6,780 bases of DNA from assembly GCA_030039695.1 (NCBI GenBank), contig JASHVB010000904.1, positions 1 through 6,780 of the forward strand, given 5' to 3'. The position numbers were made by a program, and so were the translations under genes. A model generated the notes under the pieces. The model ran no database searches, was not told where the DNA came from, and saw nothing but the letters and a program-made list of their open reading frames with translations. Positions 1-6,778 of the stretch are shown here, piece after piece. Position 1 is the first letter of the stretch; every line of letters starts with the position of its first letter. The stretch is from Acetobacteraceae bacterium (GTDB lineage Bacteria; Pseudomonadota; Alphaproteobacteria; Acetobacterales; Acetobacteraceae).

Positions 1-1
1 A

Positions 2-103
2 ACGCCCGACCCCGAAGTCGCGGAAATCTATCGCAACCTCGCCGTCCCCTCGCGGCCTATCGCCCCGAAGCACACATGGATTGAACCCCCACATAGTGAC
101 TAA
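2..103 (+). CDS. Possible 3' end of an unidentified plus-strand gene
   Basis: This is an open frame of 33 codons running in from the left edge and ending at TAA 101-103. The last residues read HTWIEPPHSD. Most third codon positions are G or C, as expected for a real gene in this genome, and the peptide has ordinary composition. I do not recognise the family. It overlaps, on the opposite strand, the end of the DUF6940-like remnant, so one of the two readings may be accidental. The short visible length is the main reason for low confidence. Confidence 0.25.
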   Translation, partial: TPDPEVAEIYRNLAVPSRPIAPKHTWIEPPHSD

Positions 104-418
104 CTCGCGCCCTAACCCGTTGATACACACCAACTCTGCGTTCAAAAAAATGGAAGTTGGGCTAAGACGCCTTTGCATGGTCTGGCCGACCGCTCTCCCA
201 AGGGACGCCTGCTGGCTTTCGGGTGAATGCCTTACAAAGCCAGCCAAATCGGCATAGGCGAAGTCGGGACCCACAGGAATCGGAACCACCATTAAAGCGT
301 CGCGCCCAATATTTGGCACGACCATCACATCCTGCCCGTCCGGAGGATTGGCGAAATGTCGGCTGAACGGGAGGCGATCGGGCGGTCGGGTCGCTCGACG
401 CCCTACGACCCGAGGCTG
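55..418 (-). pseudogene. Truncated, frameshifted DUF6940-like protein remnant
   Basis: The minus frame opening after the stop at 419-421 has no start codon near its beginning, yet reads like the C-terminal half of a protein. It contains HFANPPDGQDVMVVPNIG, then DALMVVPIP, then AYADLAGFVRHSPESQQ and AVGQTMQRRL, followed by SIFLNAE. From memory this follows the DUF6940 pattern: a 'FPN.GGDA.LV.P' strand, an 'HLA.F.R.AP..Q' helix, then 'WL.T.G.GV.WLHVRLD.RPKYY'. After LNAE (about position 136) the expected ending appears only in another frame, as GVYQRVRARVSHYV, closing at TAG 55-57. A run of seven T (144-150 on this strand) lies just before the break. The N-terminal half (about 100 residues in such families) is absent, and the fragment starts 28 bases after the phosphoketolase stop. 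I see a degraded gene end. The family name is a recollection and unverified. Confidence 0.5.
386..413 (-). terminator. Hairpin downstream of phosphoketolase
   Basis: A perfect 8-bp inverted repeat, TCGGGTCG / CGACCCGA, with a 12-nt loop lies 33-60 bases past the phosphoketolase stop codon. The stem is GC-rich, but no U-run follows, so it would be a weak or factor-assisted terminator at best. It also falls inside the frame of the DUF6940-like remnant, so it may be accidental. Confidence 0.25.
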
Positions 419-445
419 TCAGCGGCGTGTTGGCTTGTTCGCCCC

Positions 446-2887
446 TTAGAATGGCCATTTCCAGCTTGCGATATCAGGGGGATCGATGCCGAACTCGTGA
501 GCGTAGCGTCGACACGCGATCTGTCGGTTGAGTAGTTCCTCACGAGCGTGTGCACCCGTGACCTGGAACCGGGGAATGCGATCGATCGCGTCGATCGCCA
601 GGCTGAACCGATCGGCTTGGTTGCGGATGGCGAGTTCCAGGGGAGTGTTGATGTTACCTTGCTCTTTATAACCACGAACATGGATGCGGTGCTGATGTGG
701 TCGGTGGTAGGTTAGCCGGTGGATCAGCCAGGGATAGGCGTGGAAGTTGAAGACAACTGGCTTGCCTGCAGTGAAGAGTGCCTCGAACTCGCGATCGGTC
801 ATGCCGTGTGCATGTTCCGCATTCGGCACCAACTTGAACAAATCCACCACATTCACGAAGCGAACCTTTATGTCCGGGAGATGCTGGCGAATCAGAGCCG
901 TTGCTGCCAGGGATTCCATTGTCGGGCAATCGCCGCAACTCGCCATGACAACGTCAGGCTCGGCATCCTGATCATTGCTCGCCCACGACCAGATACCCGC
1001 GCCTTTCGTGCAGTGCTCAATTGCAGCATCCATGTCGAGGTACTGGGGATGCACCTGTTTGTCGGCGACAATAACGTTCACATAGTTGACACTGCGCAGG
1101 CAATGATCGGCGACCGACAGCAGGCAATTGGCATCGGGTGGCAGGTAGATGCGCACCACACTCGGGCTCTTGTTGACGACGAGATCCATGAAGCCGGGAT
1201 CCTGGTGCGTAAAGCCATTGTGGTCCTGCCGCCAGACTAGCGCGGTGATCAACAGGTTGAGTGATGCAATCTTGGCTCGCCACGGCAGTTCATTGCATTT
1301 CTCCAGCCATTTGGCGTGTTGGTTGAACATAGAGTCGATGACATGGATGAAGGGTTCGTAGCTGTTGATCAGGCCATGCCGCCCGGTCAGCAAGTAACCT
1401 TCCAACCATCCTTCAACGGTGTGCTCACTGAGCATCTCCATGACACGTCCTTCGGGCGCGAGCTCGCCGCCGTCGGCGTCTTCGGGGAAATACTCAGCCA
1501 GCCAAACCTTCTTGGTGACGTCATAGAGGGCCTGCAGTCGATTCGACTGCGTCTCGTCCGGCCCGAAGACGCGGAAGCTTTGCATGTTCTGCCGCGTGAC
1601 ATCACGGAGGAAATTGCCGAGTGTCGGAACATTGCCGGCGGGGATCGCACCAGGCTTGTCAACTTTGACTGCGTAGTCACAGAAGTCAGGCATGTCTAAT
1701 GGTCTGCGCAGCAAGCCGCCGTTGGCAACAGGATTTGCGCTCATTCGCCGAGTGCCCGTGGGCGCCAACGCCCTCAGCTCGGGGACGAGGCGGCCATTCC
1801 TGTCGAACAACTCATCCGGGCGGTAGTCGCGCAGCCAGCTCTCCAGCAGTCTCAACTGTGCGGGGTTGGTGGCCACGTCGGGAAGCGGGATCTGGTGCGC
1901 GCGCCAAAAACCCTCGAGATAGTGCCCCTCGACCTCGCGCGGCGCCGTCCAACCCTTGGGGCTGCGCAGAATAATCATCGGCCAGCGCGGTCGAGAGGCC
2001 TTGCCTGTCTGCCGCGCTTCGCTCTGGGCCTTTCGGATCTCCAGGACGCAGTGCTCCAGGGTGGCGGCCATGGCCTGATGCATGCTGTCGGGGTCACTGC
2101 CTTCGACGAAATACGGCGTATATCCGTAGCCGAGAAACAGCGCTACGAGCTCGCTGTGGCTGATGCGAGCTAGAATAGTCGGATTGTTGATTTTGTAACC
2201 GTTCAAATGGAGGACCGGCAGAACAGCACCATCGGTGATGGGGTTGAGAGACTTATTGCTATGCCAGCTTGTCGCCAATGGCCCCGTCTCCGACTCACCG
2301 TCTCCCACCATTACCAGCGCGATCAGGTCTGGATTGTCGTAAGCTGCACCGTACGCGTGCGAAACGCTGTATCCGAGCTCTCCACCCTCATGGATGCTAC
2401 CAGGTGTTTCAGGGGTCGCGTGACTGCCGATACCGCCAGGGAAGGAGAACTGCTTGAAGAAGCGCTGCAGTCCCGCCACGTCCTCGCTCTTGTCTGGATA
2501 GACTTCGCTGTACGTCCCCTCAAGGTAGGCCTGCGATAACACGGCGGGCGCTCCATGGCCGGGGCCACTGATGAAGATGGCGTTCAGATCGTACTTCCGG
2601 ATCAGCCGATTGAAATGCGTATAGGTGAAGGATTGGCCGGCATCTGATCCCCAATGGCCGAGCAACCGTGGTTTGATATGCTCTAAGGTCAGTGACTCCC
2701 TGAGCAACGGGTTGGCTTTGAGGTAAAGCATTCCCAGGCAAAGATAAAGGCTCGCCCGCCAATAGGCATCGATATGGCGCAGTTCGTCTGGTTCGAGGGG
2801 ACTCCCAACAATCGTCGATCGCGCCGTGCCGTACGCGCTGATAGCCGCGCTGGTGCTCAACGGCTCGGTGGAGATGTCTGTGCTCAT
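446..2887 (-). CDS. xfp: Xylulose-5-phosphate/fructose-6-phosphate phosphoketolase
   Basis: This thiamine-diphosphate enzyme splits xylulose 5-phosphate (often also fructose 6-phosphate) with phosphate into acetyl phosphate plus glyceraldehyde 3-phosphate (or erythrose 4-phosphate) in the cytoplasm. The 813 residues match the usual family length of about 790-830. Diagnostic motifs are visible in order: GHWG at 77-80, SGPGHGAP at 107-114, EGGELGY at 167-173, DNP plus GDGESETGP at 184-203 (cofactor/Mg binding), RAHQIPLP at 329-336, [12 protein letters not shown] at 487-498, and THQDPGF at 560-566. The histidines known to be catalytic in bifidobacterial Xfp correspond here to H78, H111, H331 and H561. 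The start has a good Shine-Dalgarno nine bases upstream. The usual GHWGxxPG reads GHWGSDAG, with Ala for Pro. No acetate kinase or phosphotransacetylase gene is adjacent, so the fate of acetyl phosphate is not shown here. Substrate preference (Xpk versus Xfp) cannot be told from sequence. Confidence 0.97.
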   Translation of the reverse strand: MSTDISTEPLSTSAAISAYGTARSTIVGSPLEPDELRHIDAYWRASLYLCLGMLYLKANPLLRESLTLEHIKPRLLGHWGSDAGQSFTYTHFNRLIRKYDLNAIFISGPGHGAPAVLSQAYLEGTYSEVYPDKSEDVAGLQRFFKQFSFPGGIGSHATPETPGSIHEGGELGYSVSHAYGAAYDNPDLIALVMVGDGESETGPLATSWHSNKSLNPITDGAVLPVLHLNGYKINNPTILARISHSELVALFLGYGYTPYFVEGSDPDSMHQAMAATLEHCVLEIRKAQSEARQTGKASRPRWPMIILRSPKGWTAPREVEGHYLEGFWRAHQIPLPDVATNPAQLRLLESWLRDYRPDELFDRNGRLVPELRALAPTGTRRMSANPVANGGLLRRPLDMPDFCDYAVKVDKPGAIPAGNVPTLGNFLRDVTRQNMQSFRVFGPDETQSNRLQALYDVTKKVWLAEYFPEDADGGELAPEGRVMEMLSEHTVEGWLEGYLLTGRHGLINSYEPFIHVIDSMFNQHAKWLEKCNELPWRAKIASLNLLITALVWRQDHNGFTHQDPGFMDLVVNKSPSVVRIYLPPDANCLLSVADHCLRSVNYVNVIVADKQVHPQYLDMDAAIEHCTKGAGIWSWASNDQDAEPDVVMASCGDCPTMESLAATALIRQHLPDIKVRFVNVVDLFKLVPNAEHAHGMTDREFEALFTAGKPVVFNFHAYPWLIHRLTYHRPHQHRIHVRGYKEQGNINTPLELAIRNQADRFSLAIDAIDRIPRFQVTGAHAREELLNRQIACRRYAHEFGIDPPDIASWKWPF

Positions 2888-3111
2888 GCTTGCTCACTCC
2901 TCTGTACCACGTCATCGGCGAAATGGTCGCCCATCGCCCGCGGCCCCCGAACCGGCGTCGACGTCCGCCTTCGCTTCGCAGCCCCGTGATAGGGTAGCGG
3001 ATGTTGATCCCAAGCTCGTTCGTCATCAATGGGAATTTGCCTAGCCACACTCTCGTCGCAACAACCCAACCTGATCGACCGGGGGCAGTATGAGGGCGAA
3101 CCAAGTAGCAC
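2884..3111 (-). CDS. Doubtful small ORF overlapping the phosphoketolase start
   Basis: A GTG-started frame of 75 codons ends in TGA that overlaps the phosphoketolase ATG in an ATGA arrangement, as in translational coupling. A shorter version would start at an internal GTG, giving [13 protein letters not shown] at its N-terminus, and it ends [11 protein letters not shown] recognise no family. Codon usage is only moderately GC-biased, and another minus frame is also open across the same bases. It could equally be the phosphoketolase 5' leader. I saw no convincing -35/-10 pair or FNR/FixK-type palindrome in this stretch. Confidence 0.15.
   Translation of the reverse strand: MLLGSPSYCPRSIRLGCCDESVARQIPIDDERAWDQHPLPYHGAAKRRRTSTPVRGPRAMGDHFADDVVQRSEQA
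2897..2901 (-). promoter_or_regulatory. Shine-Dalgarno of phosphoketolase
   Basis: On the minus strand AGGAG lies nine bases before ATG 2885-2887, within the purine-rich stretch AGAGGAGTGAG. It supports the chosen start, after which [10 protein letters not shown] leads into the family's N-terminal region. Confidence 0.65.
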
Positions 3112-3132
3112 TTATTATGGTCGCAACCGAGC

Positions 3133-3483
3133 TCACCTGCCAGTTCTAGCCAGGTACCCGCGCGCGCCGCGCATCGCGTCGAACGAGCTGCCGTCGAGCA
3201 TCGCGGACAATGAGGAGGCGTTGTCGGACAACTCGGGCCATAGCCCCGAGACGACGACCTTGTCGAGCGACTCCGGGTAACCGGAGAAACGCTCGTTCTC
3301 GACCGAGGTAATTATCGTCGGGATCTTCAACGCCTTCGCCGCCTTGGCGAGCGCCACCGTGTTGTTCTTCAGCACCTGGCGATCGATCGACTGCACGCCG
3401 AACGCCACCTGCGGCCGGTGCTCGATGAAGATGGCCTGGCTGTCTCTGGGGTTCAAAACCTCGAGCTTGGGGTCGTCCATCAT
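3133..3483 (-). pseudogene. Decayed isochorismatase-superfamily (YcaC-like) hydrolase
   Basis: The 116-residue reading from ATG 3481-3483 begins MMDDPKLEVLNPRDSQAIFI and matches the N-terminus of isochorismatase-like cysteine hydrolases of about 200-230 residues. FGVQSIDRQVLKNNTVALAK at 28-47 and a KVVVSGLW strand are characteristic. Three things argue against function. In the first strand the catalytic Asp of the usual 'IDHQPQMAF' is Glu (IEHRPQVAF). About 38 residues that should separate 'ENERFSGYPESL' from 'KVVVSGLW', and that carry the catalytic Lys region, are missing. The nucleophilic Cys of 'LWTEVCN' is replaced by Ser in LWPELSD. The protein then ends soon after 'LSAMLDG', losing the C-terminal third. 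I infer an inactive remnant; a non-catalytic small paralogue is the alternative. Upstream SD is weak. A longer in-frame extension to 3750 has no family character. Confidence 0.8.
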
Positions 3484-4108
3484 GCCGTTGTTCTCGATTG
3501 GATTGTGGGGCCATGTGGTGTGCTGGCACGAACAATCTCGGCGCAGGCCACCGATGAGCATATCCCTCTGATGGGGGGCGGAACTGCCGAAGTGGGGGGC
3601 AAGGCCGCGAGCATGATGCATCGTGTCCAAAACTTGAGGGCTGGAGCGGAAGCAGACTCTGACAGATTCGCCGGACCCGATCGTGACGCCACCGGCAGGC
3701 ACCGTCGTCACGGATGACGGTGCCAATCGGGGACGCACGACTGGAAGCAAGACCGTCTTCGTGATCGGTTGCTCTCACGGCGGCAAATGCTTCTGTGATT
3801 TCGACAGTCAGTAGGGGAGCGACGGTGTTAAAGTCGCTGATCAACCCATAGCCGTCCGCCGATGGGTCTCCCCAGGCCTTGACCACGCTCGAGCGCGCCC
3901 GCTCGGCACCTTGCGTATCCCTGAGCTGACAGCCATCACGGGCTTGTGTGATGGCAGGGAGCGCCCATGCGATTGGTTTACCCTTGCGCAGTTCCCCATT
4001 TCGCCAAGGCCATGCGGCCCTGAGTTCATCTCATCTGTGCAGTCCAACCTGTGGCATCGCGTCTGGGCGCATCTTTTGCCAGATCGGTCCATTGCTAATG
4101 TAACGCCG
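3484..4108. other. 625-base stretch without a recognisable gene
   Basis: Several overlapping frames are open on both strands, as expected of GC-rich DNA, but none gives a family-like protein. The most protein-like piece is on the minus strand between about 3886 and 3720, containing GYGLISDFNTVAPLL and VEITEAFAAV. It has no stop for some distance but no identifiable motif, and it then runs antisense or out of frame into the hydrolase remnant. It may be part of another decayed gene. The stretch lies between the divergent hydrolase remnant (minus) and the ku region (plus), so promoters for both would be expected here; I could not pick any with confidence. Confidence 0.4.
3932..3955. repeat. Perfect 8-bp inverted repeat
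   Basis: GCCATCAC and GTGATGGC are exact reverse complements separated by eight bases. The repeat lies about 155 bases upstream of the first start codon of the ku-linked small gene, in a region with no convincing coding sequence. Its size and symmetry would suit an operator or a short RNA hairpin. No T-run follows, so a simple terminator is unlikely. One such repeat can occur by chance in a window of this size. Confidence 0.35.
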
Positions 4109-4387
4109 ATGACCCAGACCGCTGGTTATTCGACCGAATTGTCCCGTGAGCCCTTGGATCGGACAATCCAACTGCTTGGGATGGCGCGCGAGGAGCTGGA
4201 GCTAGAGCGGGCGCATGCTGGCGCGGGCGCGCACCTCGAGGACGCGTTGGTCGAAGCGGCAGACGTGATCGACGATCAGCAGGCGAAGATTACCGCCGCA
4301 CGCACCGCGGACGAAGACGACGCAGAAGGGACAGGCGAAGCGGATCGGCGTCGCAGCGCCTGGTTTCCGACCTATGGGGCGGCCTGA
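4109..4387 (+). CDS. Small acidic helical protein coupled to ku
   Basis: A 92-residue frame ends at TGA 4385-4387, one base before the Ku ATG, as expected of co-transcribed, translationally coupled genes. From residue 16 (LDRTIQLLGMAREELELER) to about 65 it looks fully helical and acidic, with AHLEDALVEAADVIDDQQAK in the middle. Residues 66-80 are Glu/Asp-rich and probably disordered, and the end is RSAWFPTYGAA. Codon usage from about 4180 onward is strongly GC at third positions; before that it is less biased. The true start could therefore be ATG 4181 (68 residues) rather than ATG 4109; neither has a clear Shine-Dalgarno. No signal peptide, membrane segment or known domain is seen. A role beside Ku is inference from position only. 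Confidence 0.5.
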   Translation: MTQTAGYSTELSREPLDRTIQLLGMAREELELERAHAGAGAHLEDALVEAADVIDDQQAKITAARTADEDDAEGTGEADRRRSAWFPTYGAA

Positions 4388-4388
4388 G

Positions 4389-5327
4389 ATGGCCCCCCGT
4401 CCCATTTGGCGTGGCCATCTCCGTCTGGCACTGGTTACCTGCCCGGTCGCGCTCTACACCGCCAAGCATGAGCGCAATGCGATCCGTTTCCACTTCATCA
4501 ACCCGAAGACCGGCCACCGGGTCCGTACGGTGACGTTGGACGCCGAGACCGACGAGGAGGTTTCCCGCCGCGACCTGGTGCGGGGCTACGAGTTTCAGAA
4601 GGACCATTATCTGCTGCTCACCGATGACGACCTTGCCAGCGTCAAGGTGGAGAGTTCCTCGACCATGAACGTCGAGAAGTTCGTTGACGCCGGCTCCATC
4701 GACCCGATCTACTACGATGCGGCTTACTATCTGGCGCCGGACGGCGAGGCCGGCCGGGACGTCTACTTTGTGCTGCGCGAAGCGATCCGCCGCACCGGTG
4801 AGGTGGCGTTGACGCGGGTGGTGATCAGTCAACGCGAGCGGACCATCGCGCTCCGGCCTTATGGCGACGGTATCGCGGCTCATACGCTGATTGAGCAGCA
4901 GGATCTCAACGACACGCACCAACTGTTTGACGGTGGCCCAATCAAGGTCGACGAAGAGATGGTCAAACTGGCTGCCGAGCTGATCAGGCGGCAGACCTCC
5001 CCCTATCAGCCGTCGGACATCGAGGACCGCTACGAGCGGCGCATGCGTGAGATGATCTCAGCCAAGCTCAAAGGTGAAGGCATCACCGAGGAAGTAGCCG
5101 AGCCGGAGCAGAGCAACGTGATCGACCTGATGGCGGCGCTTAAGCGCAGCTTGGGGTCCAGCACTGAGGCACCGACGGCCGCAGTGCAGGCCAGTAAAAA
5201 GCCTGTGTCGTCCGGCAAAATCGCACCAGCCGACAAACCGGCGCCTCGATCTCAGCGAAGTAAGGGGGCGGCACCCGTGCCCCCAGCCAAGACAACGGCG
5301 ACGAAGCGACCGCGCAAACGCGCCTGA
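4389..5327 (+). CDS. ku: Ku protein, non-homologous end joining
   Basis: Bacterial Ku forms a homodimeric ring that binds DNA double-strand ends and recruits the ligase/polymerase LigD. The 312 residues start MAPRPIWRGHLRLALV, the standard bacterial Ku N-terminus, so ATG 4389 is preferred to the in-frame ATG 4374, which lies inside the preceding gene. The core beta-barrel segment is visible through DLVRGYEF (62-69), VEKFVDAGSIDPIYYDAAYY (95-114), VVISQRERTIALRPYG (144-159) and the helical arm around DIEDRYERRMREMI (210-223). NVIDLMAALKRSL (243-255) is the conserved motif ahead of the C-terminal tail. Residues 256-312 form a Lys/Arg/Pro/Ala-rich, low-complexity extension, as in many alphaproteobacterial Ku proteins, where such tails add DNA binding. 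Only a weak GGGG lies upstream, consistent with coupling to the small gene before it. No ligD is in the window; rhizobia often carry several ku copies. Confidence 0.95.
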   Translation: MAPRPIWRGHLRLALVTCPVALYTAKHERNAIRFHFINPKTGHRVRTVTLDAETDEEVSRRDLVRGYEFQKDHYLLLTDDDLASVKVESSSTMNVEKFVDAGSIDPIYYDAAYYLAPDGEAGRDVYFVLREAIRRTGEVALTRVVISQRERTIALRPYGDGIAAHTLIEQQDLNDTHQLFDGGPIKVDEEMVKLAAELIRRQTSPYQPSDIEDRYERRMREMISAKLKGEGITEEVAEPEQSNVIDLMAALKRSLGSSTEAPTAAVQASKKPVSSGKIAPADKPAPRSQRSKGAAPVPPAKTTATKRPRKRA

Positions 5328-5334
5328 TGAGGTC

Positions 5335-5352
5335 AGCGCGCAACTGCGCGCT
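5335..5352. terminator. GC hairpin after ku, possibly bidirectional
   Basis: A perfect 7-bp stem, AGCGCGC / GCGCGCT, with the 4-base loop AACT begins eight bases after the ku stop. It sits just before the end of the opposing small ORF (stop at 5358-5360), the right place for a shared terminator of convergent genes. It lacks a clear T-run on either strand, so Rho-independent activity is uncertain. Confidence 0.5.
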
Positions 5353-5357
5353 TGGGG

Positions 5358-5759
5358 TCAAATTCCGCGCAGATTGGGCTGGCTGGGAGTGTCGCTGCGC
5401 CGCGTCGCACGCTGGGACGGTTTTGGCTCCACTGCATCACGCCGCACTTCGCCGACCAGACGAATCGAGAACTGCGGATCCGTGCGTGTTGGCGCCGCCG
5501 CTTGCTGACCCGAGGTCGCCATGCGCGTCAGGTGCTCAAGCATCCTGCGACGGTGCGCTTCTTTCTCGAGCATCGTGGTTGCCTCCACCTTGGCGGTTGG
5601 ATTGCCGTAAAGCCTGCCACCAAGGGTCGAGCCGAAGCAACACAGGACAATGGAACCGGCCAGCAAGGCCGGCTTGCCGGCTGCGTGAAGTGTGCGCCGG
5701 TTCGCCCAGCAGCATCGCGCATGGCGCGACTCGGGCGGCACGTGGTGCGAGAACAACAC
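5358..5759 (-). CDS. Hypothetical small membrane-anchored protein
   Basis: A 133-residue frame from GTG 5757-5759 to TGA 5358-5360, convergent with ku. Residues 31-47 (ALLAGSIVLCCFGSTLG) form a plausible single membrane segment or signal anchor preceded by basic residues. After it comes a charged helical part, TTMLEKEAHRRRMLEHLTRM at 61-80, then a Pro/Ser/Arg-rich tail. Third-position GC is high in the second half. The first 25 residues (Cys/Arg/His-rich) look less natural, so the true start may be further in, or the 5' end may be damaged. I recognise no family. Plus-strand frames across the same bases are also open, which lowers confidence. Confidence 0.35.
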   Translation of the reverse strand: MLFSHHVPPESRHARCCWANRRTLHAAGKPALLAGSIVLCCFGSTLGGRLYGNPTAKVEATTMLEKEAHRRRMLEHLTRMATSGQQAAAPTRTDPQFSIRLVGEVRRDAVEPKPSQRATRRSDTPSQPNLRGI

Positions 5760-5850
5760 CCATTTCGGGGTGAGGCCAAAGAACGGGTTCTGGACTGAGA
5801 GTACCCCTAGCGTCCAGAAGCGCTCGTATTCGCCTCATGTAGGAAGCTCC

Positions 5851-6060
5851 CTAGCGATACCAATTTCTGTTGCGGTATTCGCCCTGCCAGTGGCCCCCCG
5901 CGTCGGACCAGCCGGGACGGCCGTCGTAATAGCCTCGATGCCAACCGGGTCCTCACCCTGGGGGATATGCAAAGCGACCCGCGAGAGCCAGCGCGACCAG
6001 CCGCCGCGCCGCTGTAAGGCGTGCGCCTTCGACGTTACGGTGCATGCCGTGCCGGAACAT
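5851..6060 (-). pseudogene. Small exported Gly/Trp/Tyr-rich protein broken by TGA
   Basis: In one minus frame from ATG 6058-6060 (or ATG 6043-6045) the sequence gives a basic then hydrophobic start, RLTAARRLVALALAGRFAYP, like a signal peptide. It reaches PPG, then a TGA at 5953-5955, and continues in the same frame as GPGWHRGYYDGRPGW, GGHWQGEYRNRNWYR and a natural TAG at 5851-5853. The second half has the Gly, Tyr, Trp, Arg-rich composition of short secreted proteins common in rhizobia. The TGA sits where Trp (TGG) would give PPGWGPGW, so a single G-to-A change explains the break. It overlaps the 3' end of the HAD gene by 26 bases. No exact family is claimed. Confidence 0.5.
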
Positions 6061-6778
6061 GAAGAGCTGAGGCTCGATGTAGGGCGGCATGCAACACAGG
6101 AGCTCGCACCTGGGGACGACCGCCGCAAAGCTCGACGAGTTGGGTCGCCAGGCTTGGGAGATCCGGTGCGACAGCTTGTGGCTCAGGTAGCCCATCCATC
6201 AGTAGCGACGCTTGGCCGGGTCGATGCATAAGTCCAGCCGAAAAGCCGACAAACTGCGCCCCAAGGGCGTCCCAAGCATGTGTCGTGATCATGCAGCACG
6301 CGGCCGGAGGAACATTCATCAACTCTGCAACCATGTGATACACTGACGGCGAGACCTTATAGGCCCGTACACTCTCAGTTTCGAAGTGTCGCTCAAAAAA
6401 GTTTGCGATGCCAGCGTTTGACAACTGATATTCACTTCCTTGCTCGCCACCCGGAGAGTTGGTTAGGGTAACTAAACGGAATCCGGCAGCTTTCAGGCGC
6501 TGCAACCCCTCCCGAACATCTGGAAACGCCGGCATGGATAATATCCGTGTTTTCAATTCCTCGATGTCCGCAGGCCGAACCTGAACGTGACGGTAAGTAG
6601 CTACCATTTGTAGCACTGCCTGTCCCAAAGCGATGAATGTCCCAGGGTAGCTTCCCGATGATGTTATTACGTTGGAGTACAGCGCCAGCTCTTCGTACCA
6701 CTCTCGTACGATCTGCCAATCGCCGAACATCCTTTGGAATAACGGTCCCAAGGAATCGGTATCCAACAGGGATCCATT
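6035..6778 (-). CDS. Haloacid dehalogenase type II-like HAD hydrolase (5' end cut off)
   Basis: HAD-superfamily hydrolases use an Asp nucleophile to remove halide or phosphate; this fragment fits the type II haloacid dehalogenase branch. The 247 visible residues begin inside motif I: NGSLLDTDSL continues the usual 'FDxNGTLLD', so the nucleophile Asp lies two codons beyond the right edge. The ATG-like TTG near 6766 is not the start. Motif II is LTNSPGG (105-111), the Lys is K141 in RAYKVSPSVYHM, and motif III is HAWDALGAQFVGF (167-179, with D170). The cap region spans about 12-85. Homologues normally end soon after 'DLPSLATQLVE' (residue 216); here about 31 Pro/Ala/His/Arg-rich residues follow, ending at TAA 6035-6037. 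That tail looks like read-through into neighbouring sequence after loss of the original stop. Dehalogenase versus phosphatase activity cannot be decided from sequence. Confidence 0.88.
   Translation of the reverse strand, partial: NGSLLDTDSLGPLFQRMFGDWQIVREWYEELALYSNVITSSGSYPGTFIALGQAVLQMVATYRHVQVRPADIEELKTRILSMPAFPDVREGLQRLKAAGFRLVTLTNSPGGEQGSEYQLSNAGIANFFERHFETESVRAYKVSPSVYHMVAELMNVPPAACCMITTHAWDALGAQFVGFSAGLMHRPGQASLLMDGLPEPQAVAPDLPSLATQLVELCGGRPQVRAPVLHAALHRASALHVPARHAP

Noticed and set aside
162..458. 98-codon minus-strand frame downstream of xfp
   Set aside because: Its composition is Arg/Ser/Cys-rich shadow sequence; the adjacent frame carries the DUF6940-like protein signal instead.
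719..1240. Long plus-strand frame of 173 codons
   Set aside because: It lies wholly antisense to phosphoketolase, whose motifs are unmistakable; the frame is a by-product of that gene's GC-rich codons. The same holds for the plus frame at 1316-1699.
2520..3104. 194-codon minus-strand frame over the phosphoketolase N-terminus
   Set aside because: It overlaps the well-supported xfp coding region in another frame. Its upstream portion (around [12 protein letters not shown]) resembles no family I know.
3146..3886. 246-codon minus-strand frame
   Set aside because: Across 3146-3483 it is in a different frame from the recognisable hydrolase remnant and gives Arg/Gly/Pro-rich sequence without motifs. 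Only its first part (about 3720-3886) looks protein-like, and not enough to call a gene.
5656..5684. GC palindromes CCGGCC/GGCCGG and a repeated GCCGGC, possible REP-like element
   Set aside because: They fall inside the putative small membrane protein frame, are very short, and no second copy is seen in the window.
5327..5798. Two overlapping plus-strand frames after ku
   Set aside because: They are Arg/Cys/Ala-rich with no motifs, lack a plausible ribosome site, and begin inside or next to the terminator-like hairpin.
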